A stretch of DNA of 64,000 nt from GCA-2748575 sp965222725 (GTDB lineage Bacteria; Pseudomonadota; Gammaproteobacteria; Pseudomonadales; Ketobacteraceae). Position numbers and translations under genes: made by a program. The notes beneath the pieces are model-generated. The model saw nothing but the letters and a program-made list of their open reading frames with translations. It ran no database searches and was not told the origin of the DNA. Positions 45,030 through 53,293 of the stretch are shown here, piece after piece. Position 1 is the first letter of the stretch. Each line of letters begins with the position of its first letter. The stretch lies in contig OZ244969.1 of NCBI GenBank assembly GCA_965222725.1, positions 496,001-560,000 on the forward strand, given 5' to 3'.

Positions 45030-45059
45030 GATAGCAATAAGATAGCAACGGGATAGCAA
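45030..45059. promoter_or_regulatory. Three 11-bp-period direct repeats in the divergent rlmI-HDOD gap
   Basis: GATAGCAA occurs at 45030-45037, 45041-45048 and 45052-45059, exactly one helical turn apart, in AT-rich sequence between two divergent starts. It could be a tandem operator or just a replication-slippage product. Confidence 0.35.
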
Positions 45060-45136
45060 TAACACCGGTACCTTGATAAAACGCTGCTAAACTTGAATAA
45101 AGTCATTCAAAACCCAGCCACAACCAACACCCGGCC

Positions 45137-46024
45137 ATGACCAAAGCACTGAACGAAGAGCAGATAAGCAAGATACTCAGGGGTATTACTGTTCCCCCGC
45201 AACCACAGATTATTGTGGATATTCATATGGAACAGGCCATGCCAAACCCGGATATCGATCGCATCGCCAAGCTGATCAGCCAGGATGTGGGGCTTGCCGG
45301 CACCATTTTGAAGGTGGTGAATTCTGAACTATTTGGCCTGAAAAATAAAATCACATCCATTGAACAGGGTGTGCATATACTGGGTTTGAAATCCATTATC
45401 AGCCTTACCGAAGGCCTGTCCATCAAAGGCGAACTGGACGACGAAACCATTGTCGCCATGGGCGGCTTCTGGGACAGCGCCATGGACATTGCCTCGGTGT
45501 GCGCCACCATCGCCCGCCAGATCGGCTACCAGGCACCGGATCAGGCATACTGCCTGGGCCTGTTTCACAACTGCGGCGTGCCGCTGCTGATCAAGGCCCA
45601 CGCCAACTACCGCGATGTAATGGAAGCCTCCTACGGCGGCAGCACCGAACGCATTATCGATTTTGAAAACCAGCAACTGAAAACCAACCACGCCGTGGTG
45701 GGCTACTACGTGGCAAAATCCTGGGGCCTGCCCCAGGACCTGTGCGAAGTCATAGCCGAACACCATAACGCCCCGGACATTTTCAAACCCGGCGGCACCC
45801 CTTATGACGGCACCAAGAAAACCCTGCTGGCCATTCTGAAAATGGCAGAGCATATCTGCGGACTTTATCAGACACTGGGGGGCAAGGAGATTGACCACGA
45901 ATGGAACCAGATCAAAAACCCCCTGCTGGATTTTATCGGTTTAAGCGATATCGATTACGAAGATATCAAAGCCGAGATGGAAGCCATGGGCATCACCGCC
46001 GCCGGCGGCTATTACGACGACTGA
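45137..46024 (+). CDS. HDOD domain protein
   Basis: A 295-residue protein made of one HDOD domain (about 15-215), a non-catalytic relative of HD hydrolases common in regulatory proteins. Recognisable parts are PPQPQIIVDIHMEQ, LISQDVGLAGTILKVVNSE, IEQGVHILGLKSII and GLFHNCGVPLL followed by VVGYYVAKSWGLPQDLCEVIAEHH. The C-terminal 60 residues are an acidic helix. No attached EAL, GGDEF or receiver domain is present, so its partner is unknown. It starts 150 bases from the divergent methyltransferase gene. Confidence 0.9.
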   Translation: MTKALNEEQISKILRGITVPPQPQIIVDIHMEQAMPNPDIDRIAKLISQDVGLAGTILKVVNSELFGLKNKITSIEQGVHILGLKSIISLTEGLSIKGELDDETIVAMGGFWDSAMDIASVCATIARQIGYQAPDQAYCLGLFHNCGVPLLIKAHANYRDVMEASYGGSTERIIDFENQQLKTNHAVVGYYVAKSWGLPQDLCEVIAEHHNAPDIFKPGGTPYDGTKKTLLAILKMAEHICGLYQTLGGKEIDHEWNQIKNPLLDFIGLSDIDYEDIKAEMEAMGITAAGGYYDD

Positions 46025-46032
46025 TCAGGCCC

Positions 46033-46809
46033 CTAGCCCAGAAACGCCTGACCACCATCCACAGCAATACTCTGACCATTCACATAGCCTGCATCATCAC
46101 TGCACAAGGTTGCCACAAAACGCCCGATATCCTGCTCACAATCACCCACCCGGCGCAACGGCACCGTGGATAAAAACATCTCTGCTTCTTTGGGGTGATT
46201 CTCAATCCACCAATCCATACCCGGCGACTTCGCCAGGGGCAGAATCACATTGGCACGAATCCCATCCGGCCCCCACTCACAGGCCGCCGTATAGGTCAGC
46301 GAACGAATCGCCTCCTTTGCCGCGCCATAGGGCCCGAACGTGGAAGAATCCCAACGCTTCGCCGCCGACGTCGCCAGATTGATAATACAGCCATCCCCTT
46401 TCAGAAACGGATAACACATCCGCATCATGCGATAGGTCGCCACCGGCCCCGATGCCAGACAGGCACCAAAATCCTCGTCACTCACATCCAGCAGTTTACC
46501 CAAGGGCACTTCCTGCGCGTTGTTCACCAGAATCTGAATACCACCAAACTCCGTCACCACCCGCGCCACACAATCGCTTAACGAAATCGACTCCTTCACA
46601 TCACACTGCAAGGCAATCGCCTCGCCACCGCGCTCCCTGATCAACTCCGCCGTAGCCTGAACCTTTTCAAGCGTACGCCCCAGAGCCGCAATCTTCGCCC
46701 CTTCCGCCGCCAGCGCAAACGCAATCCCCTGCCCCACACCCTGACCCGCACCGGTAATCACCGCCACCTTGCCCGCCAGTTTGCCGTTGATATTCACCTG
46801 CTCGTTCAT
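46033..46809 (-). CDS. Short-chain dehydrogenase/reductase (SDR)
   Basis: A 258-residue classical SDR. The cofactor loop is TGAGQGVGQG, the structural motif is NNAQ (usually NNAG), and the catalytic serine is in the NLATSAA region. The active-site tyrosine and lysine are in YGAAK, and the C-terminus holds YVNGQSIAVDGGQAF. The basic residue in LGRTLEK after the second strand suggests NADP(H) preference. The substrate is unknown; the SnoaL-like gene upstream on the same strand, 80 bases away, suggests a common pathway, for example a steroid-, terpenoid- or polyketide-type compound. The DNA here is markedly C-rich and G-poor on the plus strand. Confidence 0.88.
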   Translation of the reverse strand: MNEQVNINGKLAGKVAVITGAGQGVGQGIAFALAAEGAKIAALGRTLEKVQATAELIRERGGEAIALQCDVKESISLSDCVARVVTEFGGIQILVNNAQEVPLGKLLDVSDEDFGACLASGPVATYRMMRMCYPFLKGDGCIINLATSAAKRWDSSTFGPYGAAKEAIRSLTYTAACEWGPDGIRANVILPLAKSPGMDWWIENHPKEAEMFLSTVPLRRVGDCEQDIGRFVATLCSDDAGYVNGQSIAVDGGQAFLG

Positions 46810-46889
46810 GGCACTCCCCTTACATAAAAAAGAATAAAATGAAAAACCGCACGCCGCGCGTGCTAATCGTTATAGTGCATCAGGGTAAA

Positions 46890-47459
46890 CTAACGCTCAC
46901 CCCGTTGAAACAACCGGAAAAATTCATAAGACGGATCATCCTCACCGCCCTTGCCCAACAACGAACCCTCAATCATCGGATGATGCAAATCCACCTCCGA
47001 CGGATCATGCACCTTCACCCAGTCTGCCAGCACCGCCCGATGAGAAAACTTCCACACCCCATCTCGCTTTTCATACTTATCGAGATAACGACCACCCACC
47101 AACAGATCCAGCAAACCCTGCTCGGTTTTCACCTGATGGTACGCCAATACATACACCTCTCCTTCGCCATACACTGCACCACCCGCCTGCTCCTCCAGAC
47201 GAATATTCACCGTCGTCGTATTGTGATGCAAAATCGCCATCGGCTCCTGAATCGCCGGCAACTGATCAATAAACTCCATCGCCGGCCCCTGGAAAAATCC
47301 CCCGTGATCATCAATCGCATCCTCGTGATAGAGTTCACGCATCTTCGTCACATCCTTGCGATCCGCCGCATTGCAATAAGCATGAATCAACTCATGAATC
47401 GCCTGCTTATCCAGCAACGTCTGCACCTGCTCCGCCAACTTACCATTCACCTCACTCAC
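46890..47459 (-). CDS. SnoaL-like / NTF2-fold protein
   Basis: A 189-residue protein with the cone-shaped NTF2-like fold: an N-terminal helix pair with LLDKQAIHELIHAYCNAADRKD, then ELYHEDAIDDHGGFFQG, and a late sheet with YLDKYEKRDGVWKFSHRAVLADW. This is the SnoaL_4-type family, which includes isomerases, dehydratases and many proteins of unknown activity. The GTG at 47459 is preferred because GGGGGGA lies about 5 bases upstream; a TTG at 47483 would add eight residues. It is transcribed toward the SDR gene and likely shares its transcript. Confidence 0.8.
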   Translation of the reverse strand: MSEVNGKLAEQVQTLLDKQAIHELIHAYCNAADRKDVTKMRELYHEDAIDDHGGFFQGPAMEFIDQLPAIQEPMAILHHNTTTVNIRLEEQAGGAVYGEGEVYVLAYHQVKTEQGLLDLLVGGRYLDKYEKRDGVWKFSHRAVLADWVKVHDPSEVDLHHPMIEGSLLGKGGEDDPSYEFFRLFQRGER

Positions 47460-47895
47460 AACATCCCCCCAAGTCTTTACCAATGTTTATACTTTTCCAC
47501 TTCATCTTTTATCACCACCCCCACCCCACAACATCACCCAATCAGACTAAAAACACCAAAGCCTGCCATCTGAACGCCACTGGTGTCCGGGGATTCACAG
47601 GATTTTGCGCCGCCGAGCATCGCAGCGGAATTCGGATGAAGGAGCCGTTGTCTGAGCCCGCAGGGCGAGTTTAGGCGACGCCGAATTCCGCGAGAAGCAC
47701 AGGGAACCCGAAGGGCAAGCAGGTATCCTGTGAATCCCCGGACACCAGTGGCACGATCCCCCAAATGGCACAGCTCCGCAGCGCCTCAGAAACACTCCCA
47801 CCCAATGCCCCCAAAACCTGACCCAAATTTACAAGCATCCCCCCTCAACCCCCGCTACCATCACCCAAAAAACAACAACAAAGCAGGCCAAAACC
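47460..47895. other. C-rich intergenic region with a palindromic element
   Basis: No gene is supported in these 436 bases. The centre is the 177-bp palindromic element described separately. The flanks are C- and A-rich, with very little G on the plus strand. Promoters for the divergent SnoaL-like and lipoprotein genes must lie here but none stands out. Confidence 0.6.
47576..47752. repeat. 177-bp palindromic element with perfect 28-bp terminal inverted repeats
   Basis: The arms 47576-47603 (starting GCCACTGGTG) and 47725-47752 (ending CACCAGTGGC) are perfect reverse complements. Inside, GCGGAATTCGG at 47625-47635 pairs with CCGAATTCCGC at 47681-47691, and GCCC-gca-GGGC at 47656-47666 makes a tip hairpin. 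TGCCAT and ATGGCA at 47564-47569 and 47765-47770 extend the symmetry outward. There is no protein gene and no clear target-site duplication. It looks like a non-autonomous mobile or dispersed repeat, or a structured RNA. Confidence 0.75.
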
Positions 47896-49773
47896 ATGCA
47901 CCCACTAAAAACCACCCTCACCGCCCTAATCGCCATCCTGCTAAGCGCCTGCTACTCCCCCGAAGCCCCAATCCCCGAACCCCTCAAACCCAAAGAAACC
48001 AAACGCTGGACCAACACCCAGATCGACACCCACGTCAGCACCAAACTCATCAGCATCCCCGCCAGCGAACCCGCCCCACAAGGCGCCCCCCAACACTGCA
48101 ACAACATCAACTTCCTGCGCATCAAACACCAGCAAGGCCCCCACAACCCCGAACAGGCCGACGCCGTTTTCCTGATAGTGCCCGGCGTACTGGAAGGCGC
48201 CAACGCCTTCGAATACATGGGCCGGCAAATGGTGTACATGGCCCACCAGCACTACAACCGCTACGTGGAAATCTGGGGCATGGACCGGCGCTCCAACTGC
48301 CTGGAAGACCTCACCGGCGTCCAGGCCGGCGAAGCCGCCCCCGACATCGACACCGGCCTGGATGCAGTGGTGGGTTACTACTATGAAAACCAGCCCATCG
48401 ACGGCAAAACCTTCGCCGGCTTCCGCCGCGGCGCCGACATGGACTTTCTCAGCGAATTCGGCATGCGCCAGACCACCCTGGACATGAAAGCCATTATCGA
48501 CGCCATGATGCCCACCCCCGGCGCCAGCCGCCGTAACCTGTTTGTGGGCGGCCACTCTCTGGGCGGGCTGCATACCTCACTGTTCCTGGCCTGGGACTTT
48601 GACGGCGACCCCGGCACCACAGGCGACGCCGGGCACGAACTGGTGGCCGGCGCCTTTGGCCTGGACACCCAGGTTACCCCCACCGATCAGGGCTTTTTCC
48701 TGAGCGACAACCGCCCCGCCACCCAGCTGCTGAAACGGGCCGGAATCCCATCAATAGCAAGGGCGACACCCGAAGCAATGGAAGAAGAGCCCGAACAAGC
48801 GCGCAAGGAACGCTTCGCCCGGCAACTGCAGCAACTGCGGGACGGCGGCATTGCCCGCAACGTGGACTTTCCCGGGGTTTTCACGCCGGAAATTCTGGCC
48901 CTGCCGGAGTTTGTGGCCCTGGCCGCCAGCAAGGCACCGGATGTGAACAGCCGCCTGCTGGAACGGGTACCCCGGTCACTGGCCCTGCAAACCATGACCC
49001 GCTTTATCCATTCGCGCTACATTGCCGGCATTTTCAGCAAACCCTGGCTGGAAGATTTCAACTACACCAACAAGGCCTATGTGGGCCTGATCTTTGACGA
49101 CGACTACATGCCCCTGGGATTCTTACAAACCGGACTGGGATTTCTGGAAGGTGGGCCTGTGGCCAGAAAATGGCAGAGCCTGGATCTGGCGCGCATCATT
49201 CCCGGCGTGGACAGTCTGCTGCAATCGTTGCTGGGTGAAGGCCAGCAGTTTATTGCCGCCGATGCCGGCCCCAGCCTGGAACAGCTGGGCCAGGGCCCTT
49301 TGTATGGCTGGGCCGACCGGGATCAGCTGGGTGACCTGGCAGATCCGGAATACCGGGATACCAGCAACACCCGCCTGTTCACCAGCCTGCAGGACGAACC
49401 CGTGGACATGGATGACTTTATCCGCGCGCTTTACATTGGCGACACCAACCTGACGGAATGGTATTTCCCCATGCGCATTCTGCTGGATATGCAGATTACC
49501 CATGAGCCTTTTGCCCCCGAATTCGGGCTGGATCTGTGGCACCCCCAAGGGGTCGCCAATGTGGATTCCATTGTTTTTAATGCCGGCCAGGGTGTGGGGC
49601 CACCGTCCGGTAACAATGTCGACAACCCGGTGCCCCGGCAAACCAGAGTGCTGCTGCCGGGCTACTCTCATCTGGACCCCATGTTTGAAGCGGTGAACTC
49701 ACCGAACCTGACATCCCGGGTGATGGTGCCCCTGCTGGAGTTTGCCTTTGCCCGGGTATCCCCCGAACCCTGA
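47896..49773 (+). CDS. Large lipoprotein with alpha/beta-hydrolase (lipase-type) signature
   Basis: A 625-residue protein with a lipoprotein signal and lipobox LLSAC at about residues 15-19. An alpha/beta-hydrolase core is indicated by the strand AVFLIVPGVLEGANAF (about 96) and the nucleophile elbow G-H220-S221-L-G-G in LFVGGHSLGGLHTSLF. A late histidine in LPGYSHLDPMFEA (about 600) is a good catalytic partner. The family is not recognised beyond that. It probably acts at the outer membrane on a lipid or ester. The first third uses strikingly C-rich codons (CCC, AAC, ACC) compared with the last third. A terminator follows. Confidence 0.75.
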   Translation: MHPLKTTLTALIAILLSACYSPEAPIPEPLKPKETKRWTNTQIDTHVSTKLISIPASEPAPQGAPQHCNNINFLRIKHQQGPHNPEQADAVFLIVPGVLEGANAFEYMGRQMVYMAHQHYNRYVEIWGMDRRSNCLEDLTGVQAGEAAPDIDTGLDAVVGYYYENQPIDGKTFAGFRRGADMDFLSEFGMRQTTLDMKAIIDAMMPTPGASRRNLFVGGHSLGGLHTSLFLAWDFDGDPGTTGDAGHELVAGAFGLDTQVTPTDQGFFLSDNRPATQLLKRAGIPSIARATPEAMEEEPEQARKERFARQLQQLRDGGIARNVDFPGVFTPEILALPEFVALAASKAPDVNSRLLERVPRSLALQTMTRFIHSRYIAGIFSKPWLEDFNYTNKAYVGLIFDDDYMPLGFLQTGLGFLEGGPVARKWQSLDLARIIPGVDSLLQSLLGEGQQFIAADAGPSLEQLGQGPLYGWADRDQLGDLADPEYRDTSNTRLFTSLQDEPVDMDDFIRALYIGDTNLTEWYFPMRILLDMQITHEPFAPEFGLDLWHPQGVANVDSIVFNAGQGVGPPSGNNVDNPVPRQTRVLLPGYSHLDPMFEAVNSPNLTSRVMVPLLEFAFARVSPEP

Positions 49774-49797
49774 GCGGCAATGTCGGCATGACGGACA

Positions 49798-49833
49798 CAA
49801 AAAAGCCCGCCAGAATGTTCGGGCGGGCTTTTT
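49798..49833. terminator. Bidirectional terminator between the hydrolase gene and gcvPB
   Basis: AAAAAGCCCGCC and GGCGGGCTTTTT are complementary arms around a 10-base loop. A and T runs on the two sides suit both convergent transcripts. Confidence 0.88.
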
Positions 49834-49870
49834 CAGTTCCGGATCAGACCGGATCAGAGCAGATAAGCGC

Positions 49871-51346
49871 TCAGGATTCGCTGCTCTCCGGCTGCCATAC
49901 CAGATCCAGCTCCCGGGCTGCTTTCACATCATCCAGTCGACGCACCGGCTGGGTGTAAGGAGCACCCTTCACCATCTCGGCGTTTTCTTCCGCCTCTTTC
50001 TGGATCTTCACCATGGCTTCCACAAACCCATCAAGGGCATCCGGCGCTTCGGTTTCGGTAGGCTCGATCAGCCAGCATTCCGGTACCAGCAGCGGGAAGT
50101 AAGTGGTGGGCGCATGGAAACCGTAATCCAGCAAACGCTTGGCAAAATCCATGGCGCTGACATCCAGCTTCTTCGCCTGCTCACTTAAGGTCACAATAAA
50201 CTCGTGGGTGGCACGGCGACCGGGATAAGCCAGTTTAAAACCGGCCTGCTCGCACTTCTTCATCATGTAATTGGCGTTCAGGGTAGAGAATTCGCCGACA
50301 CGGTGCATACCTTCACGGCCCAGTACCCGAGCATAATAATAGGCCCGCAGCAGTACACCGGCGTTACCCATAAAGGCGGACAGCTTGCCGATAGTTTGCG
50401 GAATGTCTTCCGCACCCAGCCAACGATAATTGTCATTACCCTGGGAATCACTTTCCTTGCCCACAATCGGCGTCGGCATAAAGGGCAGCAAGCGCTCACC
50501 CACACCGATAGGGCCGGCACCGGGGCCACCGCCACCGTGGGGCGTGGCAAAGGTTTTATGCAGGTTCATGTGCATCACATCAAAGCCCATGTCGCCAGGG
50601 CGAACCTTGCCCAGAATCGCGTTCAGGTTGGCGCCGTCGTAATACAGCAGGCCACCTGCACCATGCACCAGCTCGGCGATCTGCTTAATGGAACGTTCAA
50701 ACACGCCGCAGGTGGAGGGGTTGGTCATCATCAGGCCGGCGGTTTGTGGGCCCACCAGACCTTTTAACGCTTCCACATCCACGTCGCCGTCGTCACGCAC
50801 CGGCACTTCTCGCACCTTGTAGCCACACATCACGGCGGTGGCCGGGTTGGTGCCGTGGGCCGCATTGGGAATCAGAATTTCGGTACGCTCGTGATCGTTA
50901 CGGGCTTCGTGGTAGGCGCGGATCATGGCCACACCGGCAAACTCGCCCTGGGCACCGGCCATGGGCGTTAAAGATACCCCCTTCATACCGGTAACGTCTT
51001 TAAGAATTTCCTGCAGCTCATACAGGCAGGACAGATACCCCTGACTGTGCACTTCCGGCGCGAGGGGATGTCGGCCGGCAAAACCCGGCAACAAGGCCGC
51101 CCGGTGAGCACCGCGGGGGTTGTACTTCATGGTGCAGGAGCCCAGCGGGTAGAAATGTGTATCGATGGAAAAGTTGCGGCGCGACAGGTTGGTGTAATGA
51201 CGCACTACCTGCATTTCGCCCACTTCCGGCAGAATCGCTTTGTTTTTCCGTTGCAGGCTGGCCGGAATATGACTGGGTGTTTCCTTTACTCCGGGAGCCT
51301 GGGATCTGGTACGGCGACCGGGCTGACTGGCTTCAAAAATTAACAT
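49871..51346 (-). CDS. gcvPB: Glycine dehydrogenase (decarboxylating) subunit 2
   Basis: With GcvPA this forms the P-protein, which decarboxylates glycine with pyridoxal phosphate and loads aminomethyl on GcvH. The 491-residue subunit carries the cofactor lysine K264 in HMNLHKTFATPH, followed by GGGGPGAGPIGV. It also has FYPLGSCTMKYNPR near residue 66 and IPNAAHGTNPATA. The two-subunit form replaces the single long GcvP of E. coli. The gene lies 10 bases after gcvPA and ends the leftward gcv operon, followed by a terminator. Confidence 0.96.
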   Translation of the reverse strand: MLIFEASQPGRRTRSQAPGVKETPSHIPASLQRKNKAILPEVGEMQVVRHYTNLSRRNFSIDTHFYPLGSCTMKYNPRGAHRAALLPGFAGRHPLAPEVHSQGYLSCLYELQEILKDVTGMKGVSLTPMAGAQGEFAGVAMIRAYHEARNDHERTEILIPNAAHGTNPATAVMCGYKVREVPVRDDGDVDVEALKGLVGPQTAGLMMTNPSTCGVFERSIKQIAELVHGAGGLLYYDGANLNAILGKVRPGDMGFDVMHMNLHKTFATPHGGGGPGAGPIGVGERLLPFMPTPIVGKESDSQGNDNYRWLGAEDIPQTIGKLSAFMGNAGVLLRAYYYARVLGREGMHRVGEFSTLNANYMMKKCEQAGFKLAYPGRRATHEFIVTLSEQAKKLDVSAMDFAKRLLDYGFHAPTTYFPLLVPECWLIEPTETEAPDALDGFVEAMVKIQKEAEENAEMVKGAPYTQPVRRLDDVKAARELDLVWQPESSES

Positions 51347-51356
51347 GGTCGCCTCC

Positions 51357-52718
51357 TTAAGCTGCTAATGCAGCGGCCAGCGCTGCTTTGTAGGATTGAA
51401 TATCGGCATCGGTTTTGGTTTCGGTGGCACACACCAGAATGCAGTTATCCATTCCGGGGTACGCACTGGCCACATCAAAACCGCCCTGAATGCGCTGTTC
51501 TGCCAGTTTGGCCAGTACATCGCCGGCATTCTGAGGCAGGCGAATCACCGCTTCATGAAAAGCCGGTGCGCTGAAAACCGTTTCCACACCGTCGATTTCC
51601 GTTAATGCGGCCACCAGCTTATGGGTGTTGGCGGCACTGGCGTTCGCCACTTCCGCGAGGCCATCGGCCCCTAACAAACTGGTGTAGATAGTGGCGGCTG
51701 TCATGGCCAGACCCTGGTTGGTACAGATGTTGGAGGTGGCCTTGGAACGGCGGATATGCTGTTCCCGGGCCTGCAGCGTCAGGGTAAAACCGGGCTTGCC
51801 TTCCAGATCCACGGTGCGACCGATAATACGGCCCGGCATCTGGCGCACAATCTTTTGCTTGCAGCACATAAAACCGAAGTAAGGACCACCGGAAGAGAGC
51901 GGAATACCGAGCGGCTGACCTTCACCCACGGAAATATCCGCACCGGTATCGCCCCATTCACCGGGAGGCGTCAGAATCGCCAGCGAGGTAGGATTCACAA
52001 CAGCGATGACCAACATCCCGTTTTGCTGGGCCCAGTCAGTAAGCGCGTGCACGTCTTCCAGGCAACCGAAAAAGTTGGGCTGCTGAATCACCAGTGCCGC
52101 GTAATCCTGTCCGGCGTAATGTTCCAGCGCGGCCAAAGGCGTGGTTCCCATGTCGCTGCAGTAGGCCACTTCTTCCAGAGAAATGCCCTGGTTTTCCACA
52201 ATGGCCTGAGTGGCACTGCGGTACAAAGGATTCACTGCGGTGGGCACCAGCACTTTACGGGATTTGGATTTACGGTTGGCGCGAATGGCCATGAGTACCG
52301 CTTCCGCCAGTGCCGAACCGCCGTCGTACAGGGAAGCGTTAGACACCTCCATGGCGTTCAGGTGAGCCATCATGGACTGGTATTCGTAAATCACCTGCAG
52401 GGTGCCCTGACTGGCTTCCGCCTGATAGGGCGTGTAGGCCGTCATGAATTCACCACGCCCAACGATTTCCCAGACCGCCGCCGGAATATGGTGCTCGTAT
52501 GCGCCGGCGCCGATAAAACAGGAGACGTTGCCATCCTGCGCGGCACGCTCTGCCATCAGCCGGCTGATGGCCATTTCACTGATACCTTCCGGTACCTGTG
52601 AAAGCGGCTGGCTCAGAATGTCTTTGGGAATTTCATCAAACAATTCTTCAATGGAATCAACACCGATGACCTCAAGCATGGCCTGGATATCAGCATCGGT
52701 ATGAGGAATGTAGGGCAT
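51357..52718 (-). CDS. gcvPA: Glycine dehydrogenase (decarboxylating) subunit 1
   Basis: The 453-residue N-terminal half of the split P-protein. It has the conserved MPYIPHTDADIQAML start, FIGAGAYEHHIPAAV, TPYQAEASQGTLQ and MVSNASLYDGGSA-type signatures (here EVSNASLYDGGSA). KATSNICTNQGL occurs near residue 330. It carries no cofactor lysine; that residue is in GcvPB, with which it must assemble. It is 88 bases after gcvH and 10 before gcvPB. Confidence 0.96.
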   Translation of the reverse strand: MPYIPHTDADIQAMLEVIGVDSIEELFDEIPKDILSQPLSQVPEGISEMAISRLMAERAAQDGNVSCFIGAGAYEHHIPAAVWEIVGRGEFMTAYTPYQAEASQGTLQVIYEYQSMMAHLNAMEVSNASLYDGGSALAEAVLMAIRANRKSKSRKVLVPTAVNPLYRSATQAIVENQGISLEEVAYCSDMGTTPLAALEHYAGQDYAALVIQQPNFFGCLEDVHALTDWAQQNGMLVIAVVNPTSLAILTPPGEWGDTGADISVGEGQPLGIPLSSGGPYFGFMCCKQKIVRQMPGRIIGRTVDLEGKPGFTLTLQAREQHIRRSKATSNICTNQGLAMTAATIYTSLLGADGLAEVANASAANTHKLVAALTEIDGVETVFSAPAFHEAVIRLPQNAGDVLAKLAEQRIQGGFDVASAYPGMDNCILVCATETKTDADIQSYKAALAAALAA

Positions 52719-52806
52719 GGTTTGCTACCGCCAGGTTATTCAACGAAAGAGAAATAAAAACAGGGGCAAAAGCCAACGCCATTGCCCCGCAAAAGGTTAC
52801 CGCTGA

Positions 52807-53205
52807 TTACTCGTCTTCTTCGGATTCGATCAGCTCGGCGTAATCATCAGCAGTCAGCATGTTGTCCACTTCTGACGGATCACTCATTTTAATCTGGAAC
52901 ATCCAGCCGTCGCCGTAAGGGTCCTGGTTCACTGTTTCCGGTGAGTCTTCCAGGTTTTCGTTCACAGCAATCACTTCGCCGGATACCGGCGCATAAATAT
53001 CGGATGCTGCTTTCACTGATTCCACAACACCGGCTTCGTCACTGGCAGAGACGTTGCTGCCCACTTCCGGCGTTTCCACGAATACCAGATCCCCCATGGC
53101 ATCCTGCGCGTGATCCGTAATGCCGACTACCGCAATATCATCTTCCTCAACACGTACCCATTCGTGACTGGACAGATAGCGTAATTCTGATGGTATGTTG
53201 CTCAT
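52807..53205 (-). CDS. gcvH: Glycine cleavage system H protein
   Basis: The 132-residue lipoyl carrier shuttles the aminomethyl group between P, T and L proteins. Lipoylation lysine K65 lies in VVESVKAASD, within a biotinyl/lipoyl-type barrel. HEWVRVE is at the N-terminus and NEDPYGDGWMFQIK-like sequence (NQDPYGDGWMF) follows the lipoyl site. gcvT precedes it by 88 bases and gcvPA follows. The L protein (dihydrolipoamide dehydrogenase) is not encoded in the window and is normally shared with other complexes. Confidence 0.96.
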   Translation of the reverse strand: MSNIPSELRYLSSHEWVRVEEDDIAVVGITDHAQDAMGDLVFVETPEVGSNVSASDEAGVVESVKAASDIYAPVSGEVIAVNENLEDSPETVNQDPYGDGWMFQIKMSDPSEVDNMLTADDYAELIESEEDE

Positions 53206-53293
53206 TTAAGTTTCCTCGATTAAATGTGAATCGTTACCCCCACGAACACAGCCCGGCGTGAGGCAGCTGTGCTCGCCGTGATTTTTCTAAAGA

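Noticed and set aside
47576..47752. Integron attC site
   Set aside because: No core sites, no integrase and perfect long symmetry, whereas attC sites are imperfect with defined unpaired bases.
47730..48386. 218-codon rightward frame rich in Pro, Arg and His
   Set aside because: It overlaps the lipoprotein hydrolase gene in another frame; the odd composition comes from the C-rich tract. The lipoprotein frame has a signal peptide and a GHSLGG motif.
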